Assembly: GCA_025094145.1 (NCBI GenBank)
Contig: JALLLS010000065.1
Location: 124,001 to 188,000, forward strand
Length of the DNA stretch: 64,000 bases
Reading direction: 5' to 3'
DNA from: Spinellus fusiger
Lineage: Eukaryota > Mucoromycota > Mucoromycetes > Mucorales > Phycomycetaceae
In this document: piece by piece, positions 52,011-62,644 of the stretch
Layout: every line of letters starts with the position of its first letter
Position numbering within the stretch: the stretch's first letter is position 1
The notes under the pieces: model-generated
The model's database searches: none
What the model was told of the DNA's origin: nothing
What the model saw: only the letters and a program-made list of their open reading frames with translations
Translations under genes and position numbers: made by a program

Positions 52011-54365
52011 TTACACTTGTCCTAACAATAATCTCCAATTGTCCAAATAGAATTCAATGCTATGCATCACATGCAAGGCTTCCTGACTCCATTCCGACCA
52101 TGAGAGTGGCTCCTGTGGACTCCGCTCAGAAGAAGGGAAAGGAGAAGAAAGAGACAGAACGGGTGTTGGCGCCACAGGACATGATTTCACATGGGATGAC
52201 TGTACAAAAAGGCGTGTGGGTGTGGATATAAGGGGTGTAGAAAGTGACTCTGTCTTTGGGTCTGTCCTTGGGTCTGTCTTTGGGTCTGTCCTTGGGTCTG
52301 TCCCTCGAGGCAGCTGGTAACACGGCAAGGCTTCCAATAGAATAGGACTGCCCATCACTTGCGTCATTGGAGACACCTGCACCTGCACCTCCACCACTAA
52401 AGGCGCACGGTACATGGGAGGTGTGTGCTCACACAAGGGCTTGATGATTTGAAATCGATAGTGTCCCCTGTGGTCTTCTACACGTGTGACAGACAGTGGA
52501 GTATGACTCAGTGTGGCCATGGGAGCCACAGGGAGCCACTCTGAGTGGGTGTTGTGGTGGACTTGTAGGTGGAAATCCAAGGAGCGATCAGAGGAAGGAG
52601 CAAGATGGAGAGAGACAGACCATGCGTTGAGTGTTTCTTGAGTGGGTTTCTGTGCAAAGAAGAAGAGGAAATCCTTGGGAGTCCATGGACCAAAGAAGAG
52701 CAGAGCAGCCACCATTCCACCAAAGAGCAGGATCCATAGGCCTCTACATATGGAGAAAGAGGCATTGGAGGGTGGTAGTATTGATGATGACGATGATGAC
52801 GATAATGATGATAATGACGATGATGATGAGGGTATACTGTGCCCATGCTGTTGATCAAGTAGAGTATGGTGTCTCTCTTGTTCTTGTTCCTTTTCCCTAA
52901 TGATATCCTGTGTTCTCTGTCGTTGTGCTGCATAATGGCGTGTTTGTGTCAGTAGCTCAGTAATGACATTTTGTGGAATATTCACAAATTGGTCCACAGT
53001 GAGGATCTGATAAGGCTCTGGAAGAGTAGCACCCGAAATAGCCCAAGAATAGTTCGCATTCAGAGAGGGAGAGGGAGAAAGAAAAGGTCTTTCTACTACA
53101 GAATGAGGTGAGGACCGAGAATGTCTCTGAAAAGAAGGGTGTTCCATTGTCTCGAAACTGGTAATGTTCACAGACTGTATCTTGAAGCGAGAGAGCAACC
53201 GAGCCAATTGCCTTTGACGTTCCTCCAATGCCATGCCACTCTTGTGGTTTCCATACGATGGAGATGAGGAAGAACCAAAATCAAAATCAAAACAAGACGT
53301 CTCTGGTGCAGTGAGAATGGGGAGAATAGGCACCTTTAGCCTCTTGATCCTCAGCAGTGTCCTAAACTCATCCTGCAGCTGGTCCATAGAGGCATCTGTG
53401 TTTGTATCCATGGCACTTCCATTATAAAAGTAGACACACAGATCAATACCATTGGGAGTCTTTTCGGGATAGGCAAATCCATCGAATGCCTTCAATGGTG
53501 CTGTGCTTATCCATGCCACAGGATCATCACAGTGATGGGCTACATAGGAGAGAATGCTATGGTTCAGTGCATAGGCATCTGCTACAGCCTCAGCCGCTGG
53601 GGAGTGCCATGTATAGTCTGCCTCAATCATTGACACACCACTGTCCTCATAGGCACGGGTGTCTGTCTCCTTATGGCCTGCCTCAGTGCTCATTATCAGG
53701 TTGTATTTGCGTTCTCTGAAGAGATGTGGGGATGCATTTCGTCCATGAGTCTCCATGGCTTGAGCAAGGCCATCGGTGAGTTTATGAAAGATGCGTTGTT
53801 TCTCTTTGCTGGTGGCAGATCCCATGTAAAGAACTCTTAGTAGAGTGAGTGTCTCAAAGGGAGACTCTTTGTTCATAGTGGAGTGAGAAGGATCTGCTGA
53901 GGTGGTGGTGGTGGTGGTGGTGGTAGTGGTGGTGTTTATTCCAGGGACACTGTTGGTGGGCAGTGGAGAAGCTGTTGAAGCACCTGAGGAAGGAGGAGAA
54001 GGAGAAGGAGAAAGAAAGGAAGAAGGAGAAGAAGTATTGAGTGATGGATTGAGAGACAACGGAAGACATGGCAGTACATACACAGATGGCATAGTCGTTG
54101 TTGTAATGGTTGTCGTGGTTGTTGTGGTTGTTCCTAGCATTAAAAGGGGATCCTGAGGAATGACAGTGTCGTCTTTTGTGTCCTCATTCAGGATGGTATC
54201 AGTGGATGCTTGTAAAGAAAGAAGATTCTCTAAACCAGAATAGCTTCCTTGACCAGAGTAGCTTCCTTGCAATGTGCTGCTGTTGGCAACAACAAGCGAT
54301 TCTACAGAGGATCCCATGGCAGTTTCTTCTTCACCCAATGTCTCCTGCAGTAGTTGTAAATCCAC
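52011..54365 (-). CDS. 784-residue single-pass membrane protein, unknown function
   Basis: Intronless minus-strand ORF. Residues 1-180 are low-complexity (Ser/Thr runs, poly-Thr). Residues about 185-480 look like a folded alpha/beta domain: 'LTLLRVLYMGSATSKEKQRI', then 'FHKLTDGLAQAMETHG', 'RKYNLIMSTEAG', 'SGVSMIEADYTWHSP', 'NGIDLCVYFYNGS', 'LKVPILPILTAPETSC'. The strand-G-S-helix start resembles a degenerate nucleotide-binding fold, but no intact P-loop is present. A coiled, Gln/Glu-rich stretch and Ser run precede one membrane helix at about 537-560 ('ICRGLWILLFGGMVAALLFF'). After it come a beta-rich region, a TDPRTDPKTD repeat and 'SWSEWSQEALHVMHSIEFYL' at the end. I recognise no named family. 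Codon use and length indicate a real gene. Confidence 0.8.
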   Translation of the reverse strand: MDLQLLQETLGEEETAMGSSVESLVVANSSTLQGSYSGQGSYSGLENLLSLQASTDTILNEDTKDDTVIPQDPLLMLGTTTTTTTTITTTTMPSVYVLPCLPLSLNPSLNTSSPSSFLSPSPSPPSSGASTASPLPTNSVPGINTTTTTTTTTTTSADPSHSTMNKESPFETLTLLRVLYMGSATSKEKQRIFHKLTDGLAQAMETHGRNASPHLFRERKYNLIMSTEAGHKETDTRAYEDSGVSMIEADYTWHSPAAEAVADAYALNHSILSYVAHHCDDPVAWISTAPLKAFDGFAYPEKTPNGIDLCVYFYNGSAMDTNTDASMDQLQDEFRTLLRIKRLKVPILPILTAPETSCFDFDFGSSSSPSYGNHKSGMALEERQRQLARLLSRFKIQSVNITSFETMEHPSFQRHSRSSPHSVVERPFLSPSPSLNANYSWAISGATLPEPYQILTVDQFVNIPQNVITELLTQTRHYAAQRQRTQDIIREKEQEQERHHTLLDQQHGHSIPSSSSSLSSLSSSSSSSILPPSNASFSICRGLWILLFGGMVAALLFFGPWTPKDFLFFFAQKPTQETLNAWSVSLHLAPSSDRSLDFHLQVHHNTHSEWLPVAPMATLSHTPLSVTRVEDHRGHYRFQIIKPLCEHTPPMYRAPLVVEVQVQVSPMTQVMGSPILLEALPCYQLPRGTDPRTDPKTDPRTDPKTESLSTPLISTPTRLFVQSSHVKSCPVAPTPVLSLSSPFPSSERSPQEPLSWSEWSQEALHVMHSIEFYLDNWRLLLGQV

Positions 54366-54536
54366 AGTGCTTAGTGATAGATGAGGCTGTGTGGAGAGAG
54401 AAGAGGTAGAAGAAGAGACACTGATGGGTTTATGGGTAGGTTCATTAGGATTGTTATGGAGTGTCTTTTTTACACTATGAAGAATTCTTGGGGTTGGCGT
54501 GGATGCCTGTTCTATTTGTCAGGAAGAATGTGTACA

Positions 54537-54640
54537 TATAGGTACAGATATAGACAGATGGATATTGACAGATATAGACAGATATAGACAGACATAGACA
54601 GATATAGACAGACATAGACAGATATAGATATGGACATATG
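54537..54640. repeat. ATATAGACAG/ACATAGACAG minisatellite
   Basis: About nine copies of a 10-bp unit, alternating AGATATAGAC and AGACATAGAC, upstream of the 784-residue gene. Confidence 0.9.
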
Positions 54641-54954
54641 CAGTATGGATGGGATTGTTGATGAGTGTTCATGTAAGATATCAGCACACATCAATATAGA
54701 ATATATATAAAAGAAAAAAGAAAAACCCCCACCCATTGGCAGAAGGAAAAAGAAAAGAATGAGACAAGGCAACAATGCTATCACATTACCATGGTAGTGG
54801 GATGGAAGGGACATTTGTGTCAGTGGAATCAATCACTTGCAGATGAGAATGAGGTTGGATAGAAGAGTATCTGAGGAAGTAAATAGGGAGAATGTTGATA
54901 CTTTCGATGAAGATTGGCACAAGACATCGTCACTATGGCACAAATGTCAAGAGA

Positions 54955-55095
54955 GATATAGATATATATATATATATATGTATATATAAATATAGAGATA
55001 GATAGATAAAGAGATAGATAGATAAAGAGATAGATAGATAAAGAGATAGATAGATAAAGAGATAGATAGATAAAGAGATAGATAGATAGACTCTA
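54955..55095. repeat. TA run and 14-bp GATAGATAGATAAA array
   Basis: A (TA)n tract followed by six copies of the 14-bp unit GATAGATAGATAAA(GA). Confidence 0.9.
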
Positions 55096-56361
55096 TGTAC
55101 TATGTGCTATGTGCTATGTACTCTATAGAATATAGAAAAGATAAAATAGGTGGAAGAGGGAAACAGTCTATCACTGTCTAGAATAGCCAATCACAGTCTA
55201 AAGAATACGTCCTGCCACCTTTTCCCCTAATGACAGGAGAAATGGGTGATGGTTCTTTCTTTACCTCTAAACAATCACACAATCACACAATCACACAATC
55301 ACAGGCAGTACAGACAAGAGAAAACACTCTTTTCTTTTTCTCTTTTTTCTGTTTTTCTGTTTTTCTGTTTTTCTGTTTTTTCTCTCTTTTCTCTCTGTTT
55401 TTCTGCTTTTCTGCTTTTCTGTTTTTTTTTGTTTTTTTGAAGATCAACACTCCGTGCACTAGGAATCTGTTGGTTGGAAATAAGAAGAAAAAGAAGAAAG
55501 GGAGAAAGTGCGGGACTCCTTCCAAGCAGGTTAATTTATAGTTTCTGAGCCAAGGTCATGTGGTTCCCTTAGTGTGACGTTGATGGACAGTGATAAGGAA
55601 GGATTGAAAAAATAGTCACTTGTCTTTTTGCCAATTTTCTTGTTCATAAGATCTCCACTGAGTCTTTTATGCAAAGAGATGACTCTGATTGGCTGTCACT
55701 TATTTCTATCCCAGCACCAATGGTAATCCCTCAATGGTACTCCAAAGGACGATGCTTATGCCATTCCCCCACGAATTCAAGGCCAATGTGCACAGACAAG
55801 ATCGTCCATCAAAAGAGAAGCACACAATGAGACACCACACACACACACATACACACACACACACACACCCCTTTTCTTGTTCTTTTTTCTTGTTCTTTTC
55901 TTCTTTATGAATCATGTGTTTTTATGTGGATGGCTTCTTTTGTACAAGTGGATTCACTTTAGAGTGGGAAGAGACAGTGGTGGTTGGCCCTACAAAGGAG
56001 AGATGTATCATGTGAGGTGAGTGAATCACAGTAGCACAAGAGACGACAACCTGCACTCACTCTGAAGTGGAGTGTGCTTCTGGTCTGTGCTACCTTGACT
56101 TACTATTCAAAGGCATGAGGGTGTGTGCTACCAACACCCATTGTGCAATAACACAGCAGTACTCCAAGAAAGTGTCTCATTGTCCCAATGTAGACTGTCT
56201 ATTCACTTAGCTCATTGTTCTGGTGCAGACTGTCCAAAATGAATAGGATCAGAGACAGGTGTGAATCAACACAAGAGAAAGAAGAGAGCAATTGTGTCCA
56301 TGGCAGGTGGCCCAAGGACAGGTGAGAGAAAGAGGTTTTCCTAGACTCTTTTGCTAATGTA

Positions 56362-56470
56362 AGGTGTCTATTCTATACTGTAGGGTGTCTATTCTATACT
56401 GTAGGGTGTCTATTCTATACCATACACTGTCTACTCTATACCATACACTGTCTATTCTATACCATACACT
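56362..56470. repeat. 20-bp tandem repeat
   Basis: Five to six copies of a unit around GTGTCTATTCTATACTGTAG, the later copies changing to CACTGTCTATTCTATACCAT. Confidence 0.85.
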
Positions 56471-56859
56471 CACTTTCATGCACTCCTCTCTCTACTGCCT
56501 CTCTTTTGATTTATTTATACTAAACACACTTTATGATTGGACAGGAAAACTGACATTCTCTTATGGACCCTTTCTGAAATCCACTCTAAATTTCCTTTCT
56601 TATTTTATTTATTTTCCACTGCAGTCTTTTTATTTTTTATATTTTATTTTATATTTTATTTTATTTTTTATATTTTATTTTTTATATTTTATTTTATTTT
56701 TTATATTTTATTTTTTATATTTTATTTTTTTATATTTTATTTTTTATATTTTATTTTTTTATATTTTATTTTATTTTATTTTTTTTACCTTTTGTGTGCT
56801 GACTTGACAATAACTACCATTTGCGCTTCCACCCCCCACGCCCAAACCCCCACCCCTTG

Positions 56860-59020
56860 ATGTTCAAAGAAAAAGTAAAGCCGCCTCTCAGTCTGCGTTT
56901 TGCTCGTCGTTCTTTTGTCAAGAACAAGATATCAACTCCTCTCAGTGTGCCCATCGCTCATCATGAACTACTGGCACCCCCCAAGAAGATCATTAGAGCA
57001 ATCTGCGACTACCACGCCACATCATCAGACGAACTTTCGTTTAAAAAGGGCGACTTTTACCATGTCACAGGAAGAGAGAACGACAAGGAGTGGTTCCAGG
57101 TGTGCAACCCAGCCACCAACAGCAAGGGCCTTGTTCCTGTTGGCTGTTTCCAGGTGATTGACAAGGCAGAACGCAACCTGAATATCAGTGTTCTTCCGTC
57201 CCTGGAGGAGTCCTTTCAGGCAGAGGGAGGAGGGTCGGAAGAATGGACGGACAGACACGACCCGGGTCCGCTGTCGAGTAAGTTCTATAGGCTATGCTGG
57301 AATAGACGAGAAGACGAGAAGACAAGAAGACTACACTAGACTACACTAGACAACTGCACTGGAATAGAAAACTCACCGCATAGCATTGGCAGACTCAAAA
57401 AAGGCCCCTCATCTGTATGGCGTGGTGCTGTATGACTTCCAGGCAGAGAGATCAGACGAATTGAATGCCAAGGAGGGAGAAGCCATTGTCGTCATTGCCC
57501 AGTCCAACGAAGAGTGGTTTGTGGCCAAGCCCATTGGTCGTCTGGGTGGGCCTGGTCTGATTCCAGTGTCGTTTGTGCAAGTGAGGGATGCTGTGACTGG
57601 CCAGATCATTACCAATGTTGCCGATCTTATGCAAACCTCTTCCCACTTTATTCCTAATGTAGAAGAGTGGAAGAAGATGACTCAGGGGTATGAGGCCTCG
57701 AGCATTCCATTGGGCCGGATCGACAAACCCACCCCACATCTATCGACCAAAAGCACGTCTTCATGGTCCAGTCAGTCCACGCACGACCCTTCCTCGTATT
57801 CCTCCCTGTCCGTGCGTCCTTGCTCCGATCCACAGGGAACAAGGAGCAGAAAGGAGGAGGTGGAAGAGGAGGAAAGCATCAATACAATGCTGTATAACTA
57901 CGGCCTACACCACCTTATGACAGTAGAGCCACCCCGTCTTACTGTAGCCCAACCCTCTCCTCCAATGCCAATGCCAATGCCTTCTTCTTCTTCTTCATCC
58001 AACTCTAATTCTAATTCTCATTCTAATTCTAATTCTCATTCTCATTCTCATTCTCATTCTCTCTTTCCTAAAGAGGTCCTATCTCTTGCAAGTCCCTTGA
58101 AGGAACGTCCTGCAGTAGTGTCGGCTGTCATTGACTCTTATATTCTCGAGGGAGATCAGTATTGGTTTGTTGTGTATGTGTGTCTTGACAATGCCACCTT
58201 CCGGGTGCTGTACCGTCTTTATGAAGGTAACATTCCTCTTCTTCTCTCTTTCTCTCTCTCTCTCTTCTTCTTCTATGAACCCATAAGAGAAAGAAAGAAA
58301 GAGAGAAAGCAACTCGATACATCTACTTGATATACTATAGACTTTTATGACTTTCAATTGAGTCTTCTGCAAGACTACCCCATGGAAGCAGGCAAGGCAG
58401 GCAAAGAACGCATTCTTCCTTACATGCCAGGGCCGTTGACAGACATTGACGATGCCATTACAGGTACATCTCTCTTCTTGCTGCAGCCACCGGCACTTTT
58501 TCTTTTTCTTTTTCTTTTTCTTATTGACCCCATCCACTTCTATCCCACATTGCCAGCGGAACGACAGAGAGACCTCAACCAGTACTGCAGGGATCTCCTG
58601 GCCCTCCCTCATTACTTGTCGCAGAGTGATCTTGTCCAGGTGGCTCTGTTTGGGATCCATGAAGGGGACATTGAGACCGACCAGGATCCACGCATCGACC
58701 CACACACATCGACACCCCTCTCTCCCCAGCACGCCTCTCCTCCCAAGATGCTGACACCCACCAGTTCATGGACTCATGGCCATAACATGATCAAGGTGAA
58801 GATTGCCCACAAGGATGATATTTTTGCCATCAAGGTTCCTGTCAATAGCACACTGGATGTGTTACGGGACAAGATCCATGATCGGCTGGGGTTTCCTGTT
58901 GTGTTGCAGTATAGAAGTGAAACGACAGCAGACACCCTCCCTCTGGAAGATGAGGACGATATGAGAGAGGCGTTTGTTTCTGCCCTTCAGAAGGGTAAAT
59001 TGACTGTGTTTGCCATTTAA
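56860..59020 (+). CDS. BEM1: BEM1/Scd2 polarity scaffold (SH3-SH3-PX-PB1)
   Basis: Four exons: join(56860..57277, 57393..58226, 58341..58463, 58557..59020), 612 residues. Bem1 gathers Cdc42, its exchange factor Cdc24 and PAK kinases at sites of polarised growth. Domain order is complete: SH3-1 (about 46-105, 'RAICDYHATSSDELSFKKGD' then 'WFQVCN'), SH3-2 (about 147-205, 'VVLYDFQAERSDELNAKEGE' then 'GGPGLIPVSFVQ'), a Ser/His/Asn-rich linker, PX (about 379-490, 'ERILPYMPGPLTDIDD') and PB1 (about 535-612, 'IKVKIAHKDDIFAIKV' and acidic 'LPLEDEDDMREAF'). The acidic OPCA-type cluster in PB1 suits binding to the Cdc24 PB1 domain. The first intron holds two copies of the ACTAGACTAC unit. Confidence 0.94.
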
Positions 59021-59084
59021 GTTGAATGTTCATCATCATTGCATTTCTATTAAAAATAAAGATAATAAGACATTCAGGGAGTAT

Positions 59085-59352
59085 GGACTGTGGGTGGTGT
59101 GTAGTGTGTATATTGTATATTGTAGAGTGTATATTGTAGAGTGTAGAGTGTAGAGTGTAGAGTGTATATTGTAGAGTGTATATTGTATATTGTATATTGT
59201 AGAGTGTATATTGTATATTGTAGAGTGTATATTGTAGAGTGTATATTGTAGAGTGTAGAGTGTATATTGTATATTGTAGAGTGTAGAGTGTAGAGTGTAG
59301 AGTGTAGAGTGTAGAGTGTATATTGTAGAGTGTATATTGTAGAGTGTAGTAT
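59085..59352. repeat. TGTAGAGTGTATAT minisatellite
   Basis: About 270 bp made of TGTAGAGTG and TATATTG modules in varying order, between the convergent BEM1 and RAB4 genes. It creates long spurious ORFs on the minus strand. Confidence 0.93.
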
Positions 59353-59485
59353 AGATAGATACATACTATAGATACAAAAAGAGTATACAGGAGAAAAGAA
59401 GGAGAGAGTAAATAAGCGGCAGTAATAGTAGGCGTGAGGAGTGGCAGTAGAAAGTAAAACACATAGAAACACAACTGAAATGGCA

Positions 59486-60636
59486 TCAGAAACAGCAGGA
59501 CTTCTCATTCCTCCGCCGTGTACGCTGAGTCATCCTCCTTAAGCTTGAATCTCCAAACTGCACACCACTCCCACTTCTCTCTGGATCAATCTGCCCCGTC
59601 TCAATCTTACTCAGGATGGACCGAGCACACTTGAAGAAGATGTCCTCCACACCATCCCCCGAAAGAGCACTTGCCTCGAGAAACATCATTTCTAAACAGT
59701 CACTTTGCTCAGTCACCTTGTTCAGTCACCTTGCTCAGTCACCACACGACAGAACGCGGACAAAGATGGGAAAGAGCCTTACCGTGTTCCTGTGCAAACC
59801 GACTTGCCTCCAGATAGGTGACTTCTCTTTCTTCCCCGAGGTCATTCTTATTGCCAACAAGGATCATGACAAGCTCTGGATTGGCCAAGGAGCGCACATC
59901 CGCCAACCAAGAGCGCACACCCAAGAACGTGTCTCTGCTGCAATCCACATCCAAGGCAGGTTAGCATCAAACGCCACACTGCCATGATCCTACCTACTTG
60001 CAAATGTCATAAACGACAAGAGCTCCTGCTGCACCACGAAAATAACTTTTGGTGAGTGAGCTAAGGAGAGAAAAGAGAAAAAAAGATGGATCAGTTCACA
60101 AGTGTCCTCTTCTTCTTCCACTACTTGCCGAAACCGTTCCTAATGAAGCTATTAAAGTGTCTGTGGTGAAGAGATGGCTTACTTGTCCAGCCGTATCCCA
60201 AATCTGCAGTTTAATAGACTTGTCTGCAATGTGAAGAATACGAGTGCCGAACTCCATGCCAATCGTATTAGCAGAGTCCTTTTTGACTATGTCCATGAAG
60301 AAGAAGAAGAAGGGGAGGGAGTGTGTTACTGATACATGTCCACCGACACCAAGCAAGCTTCTTCCCTGTCTGTCTGTCTGTGTCTTGTAGATAGATAGCT
60401 AACACACACACACACACACACAGGGAAGAAGAAGAAACACCTACACTGGTTTTCTAGAAAGTGGTGCAATAGACAGGATCTGCTAACCAAGTTGATAAGC
60501 GTCAAAAGGAACTCAAACTCACTTTCCAGTGCCAGAATCACCCACAAAGAGCAACTTTAAGAGAAAGTCTGTAGGTGGACTAAGTCAGTAGACAGTCATC
60601 TTTGGTGCATGACTTACCATAGGCGTCGGCTAGCAT
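59486..60636 (-). CDS. RAB4: Rab4-type small GTPase
   Basis: Eight exons on the minus strand: complement(join(59486..59691, 59783..59937, 59998..60060, 60129..60139, 60183..60286, 60445..60479, 60523..60568, 60618..60636)), 212 residues, as in animal Rab4. Rab4 directs fast recycling from early endosomes. Nucleotide-binding motifs are intact: GDSGTGKS (16-23), 'NTIGMEF' in switch I, WDTAGQ, '[20 protein letters not shown]' and EASAL. Rab4-specific stretches are '[20 protein letters not shown]' and '[20 protein letters not shown]'. The tail is SCCF, an XCCX type that can be double-prenylated. Exon 5 is 11 nt (GAACGGTTTCG), encoding ERF and part of R of the switch II region, and the following intron starts GCAAGT. 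Confidence 0.92.
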
Positions 60637-61578
60637 AGTGCGGCTGGTTGTGTAGATAAAGGTGTAGATAAAGGTGTAGATAAGAGAGAGTGCGTGTGGA
60701 TTCTGGAAAGAGACAAAAAGAGAAAAGAGAGACAAAAGAGAAAAGAGAGACAAAAAGAGAAAAGAGAGACAAAAAGAGAGACAAAAAGAGAGACAAAAAA
60801 GGTGTGAATGGGGGGAGGGAATGCAAACACAGAGACAAAGGGAAACAAACACAGAGAAAAGAGAATGGGGGGAGTAGAAAACACTCCACGTTGTCAAGTG
60901 GGATAAACGGTAGGTATCTTCTACTTACTCTCTTGCCCTATTGGAACTCAGTGTAGGAGAGTGAGAGAGAGAGTGTATTCACTTCAAGATGCTTCTGTCT
61001 TTGAATAACAAAAAGGTCGCTGATTCAATAGATAGTATAAATGCCTTTTATAGAAGGAGTAAAAATAAGCGTGAAACTTCTCTACACTCCAAGAGGAGAC
61101 ATCCTTCCTTTTATGTAGTTCTGGGAATGAATATTTTGTTCAATTTGAGACTCCATCTTTTATAACATATGTTGGCACATCCTCGGGGAAGAGAATAAAA
61201 AAGAGCTGAACCCCTTCGCCACCAAGAATCTGTTGTGATTGTGATTGTGATTGTAACTCTACTGTAACTCTACTGTAACTCTAATGTAATGATAAATACT
61301 ACTCACAAAAAGACTCCACTCTACTCTATCCACTCGACACTTGACATTGACTTTTCCTCCAATAGAATCCAATCTATTTTCTAACCCAGCCATTTCTATC
61401 ACCTCCTACTCTTTCCTTTTATGGAGAAAGAAAAAGAAAAAAGAAAAAAAAAACCCCCCTTCCCCACTCCTTTTCTCCCCTTCTTGTTCTCCTTTTCACC
61501 TTTACCTTTCGCCTTTTTTTTTTTTCTATTTTCCTATTCTCTTATTTCATAGTCCTACACTTTGCTCTTATTCTTGCC
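60637..61578. promoter_or_regulatory. Divergent RAB4/RhoGDI intergenic region
   Basis: 940 bp between two divergent genes, holding both promoters. Bases 60650-60680 have three GGTGTAGATAAA units, and 60710-60800 an AGAGACAAAAAG array. Bases 61235-61285 have GTGATT and TGTAACTCTA copies. An A/C-rich and T-rich leader runs up to the RhoGDI ATG. No coding region seen. Confidence 0.5.
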
Positions 61579-62644
61579 ATGTCTGACCACCACGAAGATG
61601 AACTCACTCCTTCCCAGACAGCTGGTTATAAGCCTGGAGAAAAGAAGACACTGGAGCAGTACCAAGACCTGGACTCTCAAGATGAGAGCCTTAAGAAGTG
61701 GAAGATGAGTCTTGGTCTGACCAAATCCTCTGGTAAATGAGAAAACTCCCTCCTCCTCCTCCTCCCAGTCCAGGCAGAGGCCCCATGGACACACGCCCCA
61801 TAACTTACCCATGCTTCTTATGCCAACGTGCACTGTGTTCTTTTGTTCTCTTTTAGACGTTTCTCCTGAAGATGATCCTCGCAAGGTAAAGAGGGCTTAG
61901 TCATGGAGGGCAGTGAGTGACTATGTTTGTGTGTGCAGGTGGTGGTGGATTACATTGCCCTTGAAGTCCAAGGCCGTGAAGATGTTGTGGTGGACTTGTC
62001 AACACAGTGTAAGTGACGTGTGTGTAGGTGTGTAGGTGTGTAGGTGTGTGTGCTGGACAGAACTGATGCCTCTCATTGGCCTGAATAGCTGCTCTTCATC
62101 AGGCCAAAAACACGCCTTTTACTATCAAGGAAGGTATTGAATACCGTATGAAGGTCAAGTTCAGGTAACTTCTTAACCTGTCGTCTGCACACCGCTTAAT
62201 TCCTTTTAGAGTCCAGCACGAGGTAGTGTCGGGTCTCAAGTATCTCCAGGTGGTGAAGCGCAAGGGCATTAGAGGTGAGTGGATTAGGCAAGAGACACCC
62301 ATGCTCTCTTCAAAAGAAAGAGAGCAAGTCACTCATGGCGATGCACTCCAGTGGACAAAACAGAAGAGATGATTGGTAGCTATGGTCCTTCTTCTGATGC
62401 TTATGAGAAGCAGTTCCAGCTTGAAGAGGCTCCTTCTGGCATACTTGCTCGTGGTCACTATGAAGCCAAGGTAAAACACAGTGACCTTTTTCTTTTCTTT
62501 TCTCCCTTTGTTCTCTAGTGTCCATGTCACTCACTCCCACCGTCTATCACTGCTGATCTCCCTGCACAGAGCAAGTTTGTTGATGATGATAACGTAACAC
62601 ATATGGAGTGGAATTGGTCTTTTGATATTAAAAAGGACTGGTAA
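61579..62644 (+). CDS. RDI1: Rho GDP-dissociation inhibitor
   Basis: Seven exons: join(61579..61732, 61857..61885, 61939..62008, 62089..62164, 62210..62274, 62352..62470, 62570..62644), 195 residues, matching yeast Rdi1 (202). RhoGDI extracts prenylated Rho/Cdc42 GTPases from membranes and keeps them inactive in the cytosol. The N-terminal regulatory arm reads 'YKPGEKKTLEQYQDLDSQDE' and 'LKKWKMSLG'. The immunoglobulin-like domain has 'FTIKEGIEYRMKVKFRVQHE', 'VVSGLKYLQVVKRKGI', 'EEMIGSYGP', 'GILARGHYEAKSKFVDDDN' and the end 'MEWNWSFDIKKDW'. All are typical. It lies 2.6 kb from BEM1, another Cdc42-module gene. Confidence 0.95.

Larger units (their letters stand above)
54366..56859. other. 2.5 kb repeat-rich intergenic region
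   Basis: No gene supported. It is filled with simple and tandem rep­eats listed separately (54537-54640, 54955-55095, 56362-56470), plus AATCACACA copies (55272-55303), a TTTTTCTG run (55330-55430), (CA)n at 55836-55868 and a TTTTATATTTTA array (56625-56785) ending just before the BEM1 leader. Confidence 0.65.

Noticed and set aside
55230..55541. Plus and minus ORFs with FFFCFSVFLF and KKNRKAEKQ patterns
   Set aside because: Products of the TTTTTCTG repeat tract; no ATG context, no domain.
58842..59508. Long minus-strand ORFs of 144-214 codons rich in LHSTLYT repeats
   Set aside because: They are translations of the TGTAGAGTG/TATATTG minisatellite downstream of BEM1 and of the antisense BEM1 3' end. 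Tandem repeats free of stops give open frames by default.
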